Below are positions 18,715 to 28,406 of a stretch of 64,000 nt of DNA, piece after piece. Location of the stretch: NCBI RefSeq assembly GCF_001938985.1, contig NZ_MKIN01000014.1:1-64000 (forward strand), written 5' to 3'. Source of the stretch: Gillisella taibaishanensis (lineage in GTDB: Bacteria > Pseudomonadota > Alphaproteobacteria > Rhizobiales > Rhizobiaceae). The first letter of the stretch is position 1; each line of letters opens with the position of its first letter. The position numbers were made by a program, and so were the translations under genes. Under the pieces are notes generated by a model, which was not told the origin of the DNA, did no database searches, and worked only from the letters and a program-made list of their open reading frames with translations.

Positions 18715-18871
18715 TCATCCGTCCGGTCTTCTTCACCCATGGCTTATGCCATAAAATTCAAGGAGAGGAACCCTTCGATAACGGCCTTGCGGCCTGTCAC
18801 GTTTCACCAAACCCACCTCGCAGGTCGGTAATCGTCAAACATGCTGCATAACTCGTTAAACATCAGGCTGA

Positions 18872-21049
18872 TCAGAACTTGACGCTGGCCCTGACGGTAA
18901 CATTAAAGGGCTCGCCGATCTGGTTGGCGTAATTGGTCGAGCCGATTGAAGACGTATAATAGGTCTTGTCGAAAATGTTCTTCAGGTTGACCTGCACCGT
19001 CAGCGGCCGCTCGAAGTTGAAGGTATAGGCGGCAAACAGATCGACAATGCCGTATCCTGGCAGGAAATAGCTGTTGTTGTTGATACCCGCCCGACGCCCC
19101 ACGGCGCGGATGCCACCGCCGATCTTCAGCCTGTTGCCATCCGGACCGATCTCGCCAAAATCATAGGCAAGTGACAGCGCACCGGTATGGCGGGCGACAT
19201 TGGGCAATTGCATGCCGGCATAGTCGGGGTCCTCAAGCACCTTGGCATCTGTATAGCCATAGCTGGCGATCCCTTCCCAATGGTCGGTCAACTGGCCGGC
19301 CACATCGATCTCGACGCCGCGCGAGCGCACCAGGCCAGCGGTCTTCACCACGCTTTCACCGCCGATATTTTCCGAGTAGGCGACGTTGTTCTTGCGGGCG
19401 GAAAACAGCGCGATATTGGCGCTGACGCCCTCCAGCAACTCGAACTTGCTGCCGATCTCGTAGGATGTCCCCTCCTCCGGATCGAGATTGCCATAGTAGC
19501 TAGAAACCGACGACTGCGGCCGGAACGTCCTTGCCGCGTTGGCATAAAAGGAAATTTCCGGTGTCAGCTTATAGACGATGCCGCCATTGGGAATGAGCGC
19601 GCCGCCATTGCTGTCGGTATTGGCGTTGAAGGGTCGGCCCTTACCGGCATAGAGGTCGTAATATTGATAGCGCAGCCCGCCGACCAGGATCCATTGATCG
19701 GTCAGATGCAGGCTGTCTTGCATATAGACCGAGGCCGTCGACAATTGCTCCGTCTGATCGCTATCGGCGGCCGAGACGGTGGCGCATTGCGCAAGCGTGC
19801 CATAGACGGGATTGTTGATGTTGAATTTGCTGTTGTTGGCACAGCGCAGCATGTTCGTGCGCAGCGTATCGCTGTAGTCATAGGACGCGCCGAACAGAAG
19901 ATCGTTCTCAAACCTGCCGATCTCGACATCGCCGGTCAGGTCGGCACGCAGGGCGTGATTGTAAAGGGTGGAATATTGCGTGGCGTCGGCGCGACGAGTC
20001 ACGGCACCTGATGTCGGATTATAGCCTGTGACGCGGGCCTGATTGTCGGAATATTCGTTGCGGCTATAGGCATAGTTCAGCGACAGTTTCCAATCGTCGC
20101 TCACCTGCCGGTCGATCGAAATCTTGGCAAGATCCGAATTGCCGTCCGTGATGTTATATCTCTCGTCCAGCCGAGTGCGGCGGCTCAAGTCGACGGCTTG
20201 ACCGGTTTTCAGATCGAAAATCGTGCCACGGTCGAAGGGGACGCTGTAGTCGTCATGCATATAGGAGACGGTGACATCGGTATCCTCGCCGCTCCAGGTC
20301 AGCGACGGCGCCACCATCCATTTCTTCGTGTCGCCGAAATTGCGCCAGTAATCACTATTCTGGCCCTCGGTGATGAAGCGGTAGGACAGATCGGTGCCCG
20401 CTATCGGCCCGGTCACGTCGAGCCCTGACGTCGCGCCATATTTGCCGGCGCCATAGGCGGAGAAACTGCTATAGGCCTCGCCGGAAAAAACGTTCTCCGG
20501 CTTCTTGGTGATGACGTTGACCATGCCGCCAGGATCAAGAATGCCATAAAGCGTCGAGGCTGGCCCTTTCAGCACTTCGACATGGTCAGTCGTGGCATGG
20601 AAGGAAAAGGGCAGCGCCGTCTTCAGCCCGTCCGTCAGGATCGAGCCATCGCGATTGTCGCCGAAACCACGCCTGATCACAGCATCCTGCGTACCGCCAA
20701 GCGTATTGGCCTGGGTGATGCCGGAGATATTGCCGAGCGCATCGCCAAGCGAGCGGGCATCCTGATCTCTCAACACGTCACCGCTGACCACGTTGACCGC
20801 CTGCGGCACATCCAGAAGCGGGGTATCCGTTCGGGTTGCCGTGCTGGTGGAGACAGGCTGATAACCGCGCGTCGATTGTTTGGCGTTCACGGTAATGGTC
20901 TGCAACTGTGTCTCGCTAGAGCCGCCAGCCGCGCTGTCTGCACCATTTTCTGCCCAAACCGGCATAGCCATTGCGCCCATGACCAGCACCATTGTCACAT
21001 TGGCGCTCAGCTTCACCACAACATCCCGCTCTCTTGCCACTCGCCCCAC
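18872..21049 (-). CDS. TonB-dependent outer-membrane receptor, siderophore type
   Basis: Outer-membrane beta-barrel that imports a ferric siderophore or similar ligand using TonB energy. 725 residues. A signal peptide ends near PVWAENG (about residue 35), the plug domain has DTPLLDVPQAVNVVSGDVLRDQ and VEVLKGPASTLYGILDPGGMVNVITKKP, and the barrel ends with a terminal Phe (VTVRASVKF). The fold and plug match the ferrichrome/ferrioxamine-type group. The start is a GTG at 21049 with AGGGG upstream; other in-frame GTGs and an ATG nearby would also leave a signal peptide. The ligand cannot be read from sequence. Divergent from an RpiR-family regulator. Confidence 0.93.
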   Translation of the reverse strand: MGRVARERDVVVKLSANVTMVLVMGAMAMPVWAENGADSAAGGSSETQLQTITVNAKQSTRGYQPVSTSTATRTDTPLLDVPQAVNVVSGDVLRDQDARSLGDALGNISGITQANTLGGTQDAVIRRGFGDNRDGSILTDGLKTALPFSFHATTDHVEVLKGPASTLYGILDPGGMVNVITKKPENVFSGEAYSSFSAYGAGKYGATSGLDVTGPIAGTDLSYRFITEGQNSDYWRNFGDTKKWMVAPSLTWSGEDTDVTVSYMHDDYSVPFDRGTIFDLKTGQAVDLSRRTRLDERYNITDGNSDLAKISIDRQVSDDWKLSLNYAYSRNEYSDNQARVTGYNPTSGAVTRRADATQYSTLYNHALRADLTGDVEIGRFENDLLFGASYDYSDTLRTNMLRCANNSKFNINNPVYGTLAQCATVSAADSDQTEQLSTASVYMQDSLHLTDQWILVGGLRYQYYDLYAGKGRPFNANTDSNGGALIPNGGIVYKLTPEISFYANAARTFRPQSSVSSYYGNLDPEEGTSYEIGSKFELLEGVSANIALFSARKNNVAYSENIGGESVVKTAGLVRSRGVEIDVAGQLTDHWEGIASYGYTDAKVLEDPDYAGMQLPNVARHTGALSLAYDFGEIGPDGNRLKIGGGIRAVGRRAGINNNSYFLPGYGIVDLFAAYTFNFERPLTVQVNLKNIFDKTYYTSSIGSTNYANQIGEPFNVTVRASVKF

Positions 21050-21107
21050 GCCGACCCCTGAAATATGACTGAAAATGCCTGTCAGCTGGGCTTTTCCAAT
21101 TGATGAA

Positions 21108-21258
21108 TGTAGTAGTCAACTTTAAAGACGAGATGGCGATAGGATAGACGGCCGTAAAACCAGCGGGAAGGCGAAGAAATCGCCTCGCTTGACTAGGTTT
21201 TCAAGGGAAAAATCTTGAAATTTCCGCTCGCGGATAGCGACTGCTGGCGACTACTACA
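21108..21258. promoter_or_regulatory. Paired 10-bp inverted half-sites in the receptor/regulator promoter region
   Basis: TGTAGTAGTC at 21108-21117 is repeated exactly in inverted orientation as GACTACTACA at 21249-21258. The first lies about 58 bases upstream of the receptor start, and the second overlaps the ribosome-site region of the regulator. This placement suggests operator sites for the regulator with autorepression; that is inference. Confidence 0.55.
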
Positions 21259-21266
21259 GAGGAAGG

Positions 21267-22163
21267 ATGCGGCCAGCGATGAGCAGGCAAGGAAAAGCGC
21301 GGCGGATTGATCGATACGGCGAGCGGCTGGCCCGACGGCGCGATACGCTGTCGCCCGGGCTTTTGACCGTGGCCGATTATATCGACGGCCATCGCCATGC
21401 GGTGCTCAGCCAATCGGCGCTAGAAATCGGATTTGCCACCGGCACCTCGGACGCCACCGTCATCCGCGCCATCCAGGCACTGGGCTTTCGCGGATTGCTC
21501 GACCTGAAGCAGACGCTGGAGGCCCATCTTGGGGCGACCGATTCGCCCATCGAGAAAATGGCCGCGACCACACAGGAGATCAGCGGCAGCAGCGATGCGG
21601 CAGTGAATTTCGTTTTGGACAATCAGCGCAATGCCTTGAACGCCTTAAGCAAGCCGGAAAATCGCGCTGCCCTTGCCAAGGCGGCACAGTTGATGGCGAA
21701 GGCCAGCGCCATCGGCCTGTTCGGCATCGGCGCATCAGGCATCATCGCCGGTTACGGTGCAAGGCTGCTGTCACGCTCCGGCTTTCCCGCCTATGCGCTC
21801 GACCGGACAGGCATCTCGCTGGCCGAACAATTGCTCACCCTGGCGCCCGGCGATGTCGTCATCATGCTGCTGCATGGCCGACCGCATCGCGAAGCGATGA
21901 CGGTGATTTCGGAAGCCAAGCGCCTCGATGTGCCATTGGTGCTGGTGCTCGGCCAAGCCGAAAGCGTGCTGCGCCAACACGCTAGCGCCTGCCTGGTCAT
22001 TCCACGCGCAAAAAGCGAACAGGTGGCGCTGCATGCGCCATCGCTCGTCGTGATCGAGACCCTGGCCTTGGCGCTTTCGGCGCTAGCGCCAGAGCGGACG
22101 CTCGAAGCTTTGGACAGGCTTGTCGACCTTCGCAGCGCGCTGCGGCCCGACAAGCGGACTTGA
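21267..22163 (+). CDS. MurR/RpiR family transcriptional regulator with SIS domain
   Basis: 298 residues: an N-terminal RpiR-type helix-turn-helix (LLTVADYIDGHRHAVLSQSALEIGFATGTSDATVIRAIQALGFRG in parts) at about 25-80, and a C-terminal SIS sugar-isomerase fold at about 130-275 (AIGLFGIGASGIIAGYGARLLSRSG; LAPGDVVIMLLHGRPHREAM). SIS domains usually bind phosphosugars. Starts at 21267 and 21279 are both possible. It is divergent from the TonB receptor and shares the inverted half-sites with it, so it probably controls that receptor. The effector is unknown. Confidence 0.9.
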   Translation: MRPAMSRQGKARRIDRYGERLARRRDTLSPGLLTVADYIDGHRHAVLSQSALEIGFATGTSDATVIRAIQALGFRGLLDLKQTLEAHLGATDSPIEKMAATTQEISGSSDAAVNFVLDNQRNALNALSKPENRAALAKAAQLMAKASAIGLFGIGASGIIAGYGARLLSRSGFPAYALDRTGISLAEQLLTLAPGDVVIMLLHGRPHREAMTVISEAKRLDVPLVLVLGQAESVLRQHASACLVIPRAKSEQVALHAPSLVVIETLALALSALAPERTLEALDRLVDLRSALRPDKRT

Positions 22164-22176
22164 AGATTTCCGGCTG

Positions 22177-23802
22177 TCAGGCAGCGCGCAGGCCAGGTGC
22201 CTCCTGGCCGGTGCGGGCCACATATTCGCTATAGCCGCCACCATATTGGTGGATGCCGTCGGGCGTCAGTTCCAGCACACGGTTGGACAGTGCCGCAAGA
22301 AAATGCCGGTCATGGCTGACGAACAGCATCGTGCCTTCATAGGCCGACAGCGCCTTGATCAGCATTTCCTTGGTATCGAGATCGAGATGGTTGGTCGGCT
22401 CGTCCAGCACCAAAAGGTTCGGCGGATCAAACAGCATGGCGGCCATGACCAGCCGCGCCTTTTCGCCACCCGACAGCACCCGGCAGCGCTTTTCGACATC
22501 GTCGCCGGAAAAGCCGAAACAGCCCGCCAGCGCCCGAAGCGGTGCCTGACCAGCCTTCGGAAAACGCTCCTCCAGCCATTGCAGCACGGTGCTCTCGCCA
22601 TCAAGCACATCCATGGCATGCTGGGCAAAATAGCCAAGCTTGACGCTGGCGCCGATATTGACCGTACCCTCATCGGGCTTGGCGGCACCAGCCACCAGCT
22701 TCAAAAGAGTCGATTTGCCCGCGCCATTGATGCCCATGATGCACCAGCGCTCCCGCCGGCGCACCATAAAGTCCAGCCCCTCATAGATCGTCCGGCTGCC
22801 ATAGGCTTTATGGACATTCTTGATATTGATGACGTCTTCGCCCGAGCGCGGCGCTGGCAGGAAATCAAAGGCGACGGCCTGGCGCCGGCGCGGCGGCTCG
22901 ACCCGATCGATCTTGTCCAGCTTCTTGACCCGGCTCTGCACTTGGGCGGCATGGGAGGCACGCGCCTTGAACCGCTCGATGAACTTGATTTCCTTGGCCA
23001 ACATTGCCTGCTGACGCTCGAACTGCGCCTGCTGATGCTTCTCGTTCTGGGCTCGCTGGCCCTCGTAGAAGGCATAGTCGCCCGAATAGCTGGTCAGCGA
23101 GCCGCCATCGATCTCGATGATCTTGGTGACGATCCGGTTCATGAACTCGCGGTCATGAGAGGTCATCAGCAGGGCGCCGTCATAATTTTTCAGGAAGCTT
23201 TCAAGCCAGATCAGGCTTTCCAAATCGAGATGGTTGCTCGGTTCGTCGAGCAGCATCACGTCAGGGCGCATCAACAGGATACGGGCAAGGGCCACGCGCA
23301 TCTTCCAGCCGCCCGACAGCTTGCCGACATCGCCGTCCATCATCTCCTGGGAAAAGCTCAAGCCATCAAGCACTTCGCGGGCACGGCCCTCGAGCGCGTA
23401 GCCATCCAGCTCTTCGTAGCGCGCCTGCACCTCGCCGTAGCGCTCGATGATCGCATCCATCTCGTCCATGCGATCAGGGTCGGACATGGCGGCCTCAAGC
23501 TCGCGCAGCTCGGCAGCGACAGTGCTGACCGGCCCTGCCCCGTCCATCACTTCAGCCACGGCCGAACGCCCCGACATCTCGCCGACATCCTGGTTGAAAT
23601 AGCCTATCGTGACGCCCTTCTCCATGGAGACCTGACCTTCATCGGGCAGTTCCTCGCCGGTGATCATCCGAAACAGCGTCGTCTTGCCCGCGCCATTCGG
23701 CCCGACCAGCCCGATTTTTTCGCCCTTGTTGAGGGCGGCGGATGCTTCGATGAACAGAAGGCGGTGGCTGTTCTGCTTGGAGATGTTTTCAATACGGATC
23801 AT
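22177..23802 (-). CDS. ABC-F family ATPase (YbiT/Uup-like)
   Basis: Soluble twin-ATPase protein of the ribosome-associated ABC-F family. 541 residues without membrane segments. ATPase 1: Walker A GPNGAGKT at 34-41, signature LSGGWKMR, Walker B VMLLDEPSNHLDLES. A charged linker follows (QAQFERQQAMLAKEIKFIERF in parts). ATPase 2: Walker A GINGAGKS near 356, signature LSGGEKARL, Walker B LLVLDEPTNHLDLDT. The order of motifs and DEP(S/T)NHLD boxes are diagnostic. It is convergent with the regulator gene, 13 bases apart. The exact ABC-F subgroup is not certain. Confidence 0.94.
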   Translation of the reverse strand: MIRIENISKQNSHRLLFIEASAALNKGEKIGLVGPNGAGKTTLFRMITGEELPDEGQVSMEKGVTIGYFNQDVGEMSGRSAVAEVMDGAGPVSTVAAELRELEAAMSDPDRMDEMDAIIERYGEVQARYEELDGYALEGRAREVLDGLSFSQEMMDGDVGKLSGGWKMRVALARILLMRPDVMLLDEPSNHLDLESLIWLESFLKNYDGALLMTSHDREFMNRIVTKIIEIDGGSLTSYSGDYAFYEGQRAQNEKHQQAQFERQQAMLAKEIKFIERFKARASHAAQVQSRVKKLDKIDRVEPPRRRQAVAFDFLPAPRSGEDVINIKNVHKAYGSRTIYEGLDFMVRRRERWCIMGINGAGKSTLLKLVAGAAKPDEGTVNIGASVKLGYFAQHAMDVLDGESTVLQWLEERFPKAGQAPLRALAGCFGFSGDDVEKRCRVLSGGEKARLVMAAMLFDPPNLLVLDEPTNHLDLDTKEMLIKALSAYEGTMLFVSHDRHFLAALSNRVLELTPDGIHQYGGGYSEYVARTGQEAPGLRAA

Positions 23803-24012
23803 GTCGGCTCGGCCCGGGAAATTGGTTTCGCGCGCCTTATGCCACGGCTTTTATCCCGTGTCGCCTTTTTCATTCCCAATTTCAATGACAGCCAGGATCG
23901 AACCTCTTCGGCGGACGGCGAAGTGCTTGACATTGGCCGACCGTAGACGAAAAAGCAATCAACCCTTACCGTACGCTGGCCCTTCGCAGGAAAGCTCGAG
24001 GAGATTACCTGA

Positions 24013-25239
24013 GTGCAATTCGCGACCATACTCCGGCATATCCGGGCATTTCTCTGGCCGGCAAAATACAAGAGGAGGCCGATCGAGCGCCGCATCACCG
24101 ACCTGAAATCGTTCATCAGCTACGGCGCAGCCGGCGGGCCCGCGCCAGTCGCCAGCATGAACCCCTCGCGACTGCGTATCACCTGGGTGATACCGGACTT
24201 CACGCCTGGGGCCGGAGGTCATATGACGATTTTCCGGATCGCCAGCCATCTTGAGCGCTTCGGCCATGATGTCCGCTTTCTCATTCAAAATCCGAGCGTC
24301 CACAAGACGGACGAGGAAGCACGACGGACCATCAACGAACATTTTCAGCCGTTATCCGGCTCGGTTGAGTTCTTCAAAGGCGACACGCCAAGAGCCGAAG
24401 GCGATGCGCTGATCGCGACCGACCGCTTCACCTGTTACCCCGTCAATGCCATGGGCGGCTTCATCCGCAAGTTCTATTTCGTGCAGGATTACGAACCGTC
24501 CTTCTATCCGTCCGGCACCGAGGCACTGTTGACCGAGGCGACCTATCACTTCGATTTCGACTGTCTGTGCGCCGGCGATTGGCTGCACAAACGCATGGTG
24601 CAACAATATGGCCGCTGGTCGACGTCCTGGCCACTCGCCTACGACGGCAGCGTCTATAACCTCGGCTCGGGCAATCATCAGCCCCGTCGGCGCAACCGCA
24701 TTGCGCTCTACGCCCGCTATGTGACGCCACGGCGGGCTGTGGAATTGGCCTTCCTGGCGCTCGAAATCCTCAAGCAGCGCAATGTTGATTTTGAAGTGGA
24801 TTTCTTCGGCTGGCGGCTCGGCAAGTTGAAGGTGGATTATCCCTATCGTGACCTCGGCGTTCTGACCGGGCCGGAACTTGCCGATCTCTACCGAGAGGCC
24901 ACGGTTGGCGTGGTCTTTTCCGCCACCAACCATTCGCTGGTGAATAAGGAAATGATGGCCTGTGGCCTGCCGGTCATCGACCTTGACCTCGACACGGTCC
25001 GCTCGATCTTCCCCGATGATGCCATGGCCTTTGCCACACCGACGCCGGAAGGCATCGCCGACCGAATCGAGCAATTGCTCGCCCAACCACAGGAACAGGA
25101 ACGATTAAGGGCTGGCGGCCTCGCTTACGTCCAGGATCTCTCCTGGGAGCGGTCCGCAAGGCTTGTCGAGACCGCCATTCGTGAACGGGTCGCTGTTGCC
25201 GCTGCAGGCCAGACAACAATTGGTCGGGAGACTGTGTGA
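24013..25239 (+). CDS. Glycosyltransferase, GT-B fold (rhamnan-synthesis type)
   Basis: 408 residues, cytoplasmic. The N-terminal Rossmann-like half begins at about residue 55 (RITWVIPDFTPGAGGHMTIFRIA) and carries FYFVQDYEPSFYPSGTE, a motif seen in WsaF-like rhamnosyltransferases. The C-terminal donor half has LADLYREATVGVVFSATNHSLVNKEMMACGLPVID, the GT4-like nucleotide-sugar pocket with its conserved glutamate. The start is a GTG with GAGGAG upstream. Its stop overlaps the ATG of the next glycosyltransferase by one base. It probably acts in a surface polysaccharide pathway with the genes up to 29708. Sugar specificity is unknown. Confidence 0.87.
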   Translation: MQFATILRHIRAFLWPAKYKRRPIERRITDLKSFISYGAAGGPAPVASMNPSRLRITWVIPDFTPGAGGHMTIFRIASHLERFGHDVRFLIQNPSVHKTDEEARRTINEHFQPLSGSVEFFKGDTPRAEGDALIATDRFTCYPVNAMGGFIRKFYFVQDYEPSFYPSGTEALLTEATYHFDFDCLCAGDWLHKRMVQQYGRWSTSWPLAYDGSVYNLGSGNHQPRRRNRIALYARYVTPRRAVELAFLALEILKQRNVDFEVDFFGWRLGKLKVDYPYRDLGVLTGPELADLYREATVGVVFSATNHSLVNKEMMACGLPVIDLDLDTVRSIFPDDAMAFATPTPEGIADRIEQLLAQPQEQERLRAGGLAYVQDLSWERSARLVETAIRERVAVAAAGQTTIGRETV

Positions 25240-26210
25240 TGGCAAGCTATCGTTGCGCGGTCGTCATTCCCACCAAGAACGCCATGTCCGTTTTGCCAAA
25301 AGTGATGGACAAGGTTCTCAGCCAGCACACGCCTTGGCCTTACCAGGTCATCGCAATCGACTCGGGCTCGCGCGACGGCACTCGGGAGTATTTGCGAGGA
25401 TTGGACCGGGTACAGCTGATCGAGATTGCAGCTGAGGATTTCGGCCATGGCAAAACCCGTAATCTCGGCGTTGCGGCAGCCGATGCCGATTTCGTCGCCT
25501 TTCTCACCCACGACGCCGAGCCGGTCGATGAGCACTGGCTGGCCGGCATGGTGGCCACGGCTGAAACGGACGAGCGGATTGCCGGTGTCTTTGGCCGTCA
25601 TACCGCCTATGCCAATGCCTCACCCTTCACCAAAAGCGATCTCGATCAGCATTTCCGCGGTTTTCTGCAGCATCCGCTGACGGTCTATAAGGATCTCGAT
25701 CCGGACCGCTATGCCAATGACCAGGGCTGGCGGCAGTTGCTGCATTTCTATTCCGACAATAACTCGCTGATGCGCAAGTCGGTCTGGGAACGCTTTCCCT
25801 ATCCAGACGTCGAGTTTGCCGAGGACCAGCTCTGGGCACGGTCGATCATCGAGGCCGGTTACTGGAAGGCTTACGCACCGGACGCGGCAGTGTATCACTC
25901 GCACGATTACAGCATGGTAGAGCAGTTGCGCCGTGCCTTTGACGAATCACGTAATTTTACCCGCTATTTCGGCTATCGCCTCTCGCCCAATATCGGCCAG
26001 GCGCTGACAGCCATGGGCAAGTTCACCTTGCAGGCTTGGCGCCAGCAGCTCGATCCGGTCTATGGCAAGGTCACCTTGAAGGATAGGCTGGAGCGCGCCG
26101 GCCAGCGCATCTCGCTTGTTGCCGGCCATTGCCTGGGCGCCAATTACGAAAAACTACCGGTCTCATTGGCAAATCGTCTGTCGCTGGATCAAAGACTGTT
26201 CAAATCCTGA
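25239..26210 (+). CDS. Glycosyltransferase family 2
   Basis: 323 residues from the ATG at 25239 (a GTG sits one codon earlier). GT2 signatures: AVVIPTKNAMSVL, IDSGSRDGTREYL, NLGVAAADADFVAFLTHDAEP with a metal-binding acidic site, and FAEDQLWARSIIEAGY, where ED is the probable catalytic pair. It resembles rhamnosyltransferases of surface polysaccharide clusters. It overlaps the upstream glycosyltransferase by one base, so they are co-translated. A 271-base gap then separates it from the export genes. Confidence 0.9.
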   Translation: MASYRCAVVIPTKNAMSVLPKVMDKVLSQHTPWPYQVIAIDSGSRDGTREYLRGLDRVQLIEIAAEDFGHGKTRNLGVAAADADFVAFLTHDAEPVDEHWLAGMVATAETDERIAGVFGRHTAYANASPFTKSDLDQHFRGFLQHPLTVYKDLDPDRYANDQGWRQLLHFYSDNNSLMRKSVWERFPYPDVEFAEDQLWARSIIEAGYWKAYAPDAAVYHSHDYSMVEQLRRAFDESRNFTRYFGYRLSPNIGQALTAMGKFTLQAWRQQLDPVYGKVTLKDRLERAGQRISLVAGHCLGANYEKLPVSLANRLSLDQRLFKS

Positions 26211-26481
26211 CAGCTCACGGCACATTGACCGGCTCTCGAATCAGAATTTGGCCCATGCCACGTTGCGGCCATATCTTACGTCAATATCCATCGTTATGAT
26301 TGTATGTTAAAGCGGCTGGAATGGAAATTCTGGCCCGTTTGTCGTTAGGCCAGCGGCCTGGACAAATCAGGTGCCCTTACTGCCGGGTTCCGATACGGTA
26401 ATTGTGAATATATGAGCAAAAGTCTATGATCTGCAGATTAAGAGCATCTGCCCGTGTGACTTGCTCCAACAGGACCGAAAT

Positions 26482-27699
26482 ATGAGCCTCGAAGTCGGCT
26501 ATGCCGTTCATGACCCCAAGACGATTGGCCGGAAAGGCCCCGGAAGAGCTTCCGGGCAATCTGGTCAAGGGATTGCAAAGCGGCTTTTCGGTCTGATCTT
26601 CACCAAGAAGAACTCACTCATCACGTTCGTTCTGATCCCGAGCGTGTTCGCTGCTGTCTATTACTTTCTGATCGCCAGCGGTCAGTATATTTCCGAGACC
26701 CGCATGGTGGTGCGCACAATCGGCGTCAGCGAGCGGTTTGACACCTCAGAACAGCGCGAAGGCCGCTCGGTGATCGGCGGCGATTCGCTGACTCAGGATT
26801 CCTATATCGTTGCCAATTATCTGAAGTCGCCACAGATCGTGCGAAAGCTCGATGCGGAAATCAATCTGCGCGATTTCTTCTTAAAGAGCGGGATCGACGG
26901 GCTGTCGCGGCTGTCAAGCGACGCCTCCCTGGAGGATCTACACAAATATTGGTCGGACCATGTCGATACCTATGTCGACGGCCCCTCGGGCATCATCATC
27001 TTCACCGTGCGGGCCTTTTCGCCCGAGGACTCCGTAACCATATCCAAGGCAGCCTTGACCGCCGCCGATGATATGATCGGCAAGATCTCGGACAAGGCGA
27101 AAAACGATCTGGTCGGCAGGGTCGAGAAAGACATGATGAGCAGCCTCGAAGACTATCGCAAGGCGCTCGACGACCTGCGGGAATATCAGAACAAGACCGG
27201 TATTCTCGATCCGGTTTCCTCGGCCAAGATGACGAGCGCAATCATCTCGAAACTGACGGAACAGAAACTGAAACTGGTGGTCGACCTGAAGTCACTTGAG
27301 GCCGCAAAGGCTGATAATACGGCGCGCGGACGCGAATTGCGCCGGTCGATCCAGGCATTGGACGATCAGATCCAGCTGCGTCAGAACAGTATGGCGGGCA
27401 AGGATACGGGCGGCGACCAGACGCAGCTTTCCAGCAGTCTTACCGAATTTTCCCGACTTGAAACGCGCCGGATCGTCACCCAGGCGCTTTACGAAGCGAA
27501 TGTGAAGAACCTCGATACGGCAAAATCGACGGCCCTGAAGAGAACCACCTTCGTTTCGATCTTTTCGGACTCCCACGCACCTGAAAAATCGAAATACCCA
27601 GACCGGTTCTCCGAATGGGTCATTCTCACCGCCGGCCTGTTCACGCTTTGGATGACCGCCACGCTGATCTGGATGTCGATCGAGGATCACAGGGTCTGA
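26482..27699 (+). CDS. KpsE/RkpR-type polysaccharide export inner-membrane protein
   Basis: Polysaccharide co-polymerase/export protein that links the inner-membrane exporter to the periplasm. About 405 residues from the ATG at 26482. Two membrane helices flank a long periplasmic domain: TM1 near 45-70 (ITFVLIPSVFAAVYYFLIASG) and TM2 near 380-400 (WVILTAGLFTLWMTATLIW). Coiled-coil stretches such as YRKALDDLREYQNKTGILDPVS lie between them, and a KYPDRF motif precedes TM2. It is adjacent to a KpsT-like ATPase and to a second protein of the same family. Confidence 0.88.
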   Translation: MSLEVGYAVHDPKTIGRKGPGRASGQSGQGIAKRLFGLIFTKKNSLITFVLIPSVFAAVYYFLIASGQYISETRMVVRTIGVSERFDTSEQREGRSVIGGDSLTQDSYIVANYLKSPQIVRKLDAEINLRDFFLKSGIDGLSRLSSDASLEDLHKYWSDHVDTYVDGPSGIIIFTVRAFSPEDSVTISKAALTAADDMIGKISDKAKNDLVGRVEKDMMSSLEDYRKALDDLREYQNKTGILDPVSSAKMTSAIISKLTEQKLKLVVDLKSLEAAKADNTARGRELRRSIQALDDQIQLRQNSMAGKDTGGDQTQLSSSLTEFSRLETRRIVTQALYEANVKNLDTAKSTALKRTTFVSIFSDSHAPEKSKYPDRFSEWVILTAGLFTLWMTATLIWMSIEDHRV

Positions 27700-27700
27700 G

Positions 27701-28354
27701 ATGATTACACTGGACAACGTCACGAAATTCTACAAGACGGCGGCGCATCGCAAGTTTATCCTGCGCAACCAGACAATGCATTTTGCATCTGGTCGTTCCT
27801 ACGGCCTGCTCGGCGTCAACGGCGCGGGCAAGTCCACGACGATGCGTTTGATATCGGGCGCCGAGTTGCCGAACAAAGGTCGAGTTCGTCGCCAGGTCAG
27901 GGTGTCGTGGCCGCTCGGCTTTGCCAACGGCTTGAATCACCAATTAAGCGGCAAGGAAAACCTGAAATTTGTCGCGCGTGCCTATGGCGAGGATTTTCAT
28001 CGGGTGCTGCGGTTCGTTGCCGAGTTTGCCGAAATCGGCAGCTATCTGAACGAGCCGCTGCGCACTTATTCGTCGGGCATGGCGGCCCGCTTTGCCTTCG
28101 GTCTGTCGATGGCGATCGAATTCGACTGTTATCTGGTCGACGAAATCACTGCGGTCGGCGATTCGAATTTCCAGAGGCGATGCAGGGAGGCCTTCATGGC
28201 GCGGCGTGCAAAATCGGATGTCATCATGATTTCCCACGACATGAATACCATTAAGGATTATTGCGATGCTGTCGTGGTTTTGATTGATGGGCACATGATG
28301 CAATTCGACAATGTCGAAGAAGGCATCGCAACCTATATGCGGCTGAACCGCTAA
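27701..28354 (+). CDS. kpsT: KpsT-type ABC transporter ATPase for polysaccharide export
   Basis: Cytoplasmic ATPase of an ABC-2 polysaccharide exporter. 217 residues, the typical KpsT length. Walker A GVNGAGKST at 38-46, signature YSSGMAARFAFG, Walker B CYLVDE followed by the switch-region histidine in MISHDMNTIK. It starts one base after the upstream KpsE-like gene. The partner permease KpsM is not encoded on either side in this window. In S. meliloti the equivalents are RkpR-RkpS-RkpT. Confidence 0.92.
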   Translation: MITLDNVTKFYKTAAHRKFILRNQTMHFASGRSYGLLGVNGAGKSTTMRLISGAELPNKGRVRRQVRVSWPLGFANGLNHQLSGKENLKFVARAYGEDFHRVLRFVAEFAEIGSYLNEPLRTYSSGMAARFAFGLSMAIEFDCYLVDEITAVGDSNFQRRCREAFMARRAKSDVIMISHDMNTIKDYCDAVVVLIDGHMMQFDNVEEGIATYMRLNR

Positions 28355-28406
28355 CAGCTCTGAGACCACCCTGTCCAAGGGGGTCGAAGAGATTGATGAA
28401 ACGACG

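Noticed and set aside
22120..23946. 608-codon plus-strand frame opposite the ABC-F gene
   Set aside because: It is the mirror of a real gene in GC-rich DNA; the protein is His/Asp/Gln-rich and resembles nothing, while the minus strand has full ABC-F motifs.
26338..26366. Hairpin TTTGTC...AGGCC/GGCCT...GACAAA between the glycosyltransferase and KpsE-like genes as a terminator
   Set aside because: The stem is interrupted and no T-run follows on the plus strand.
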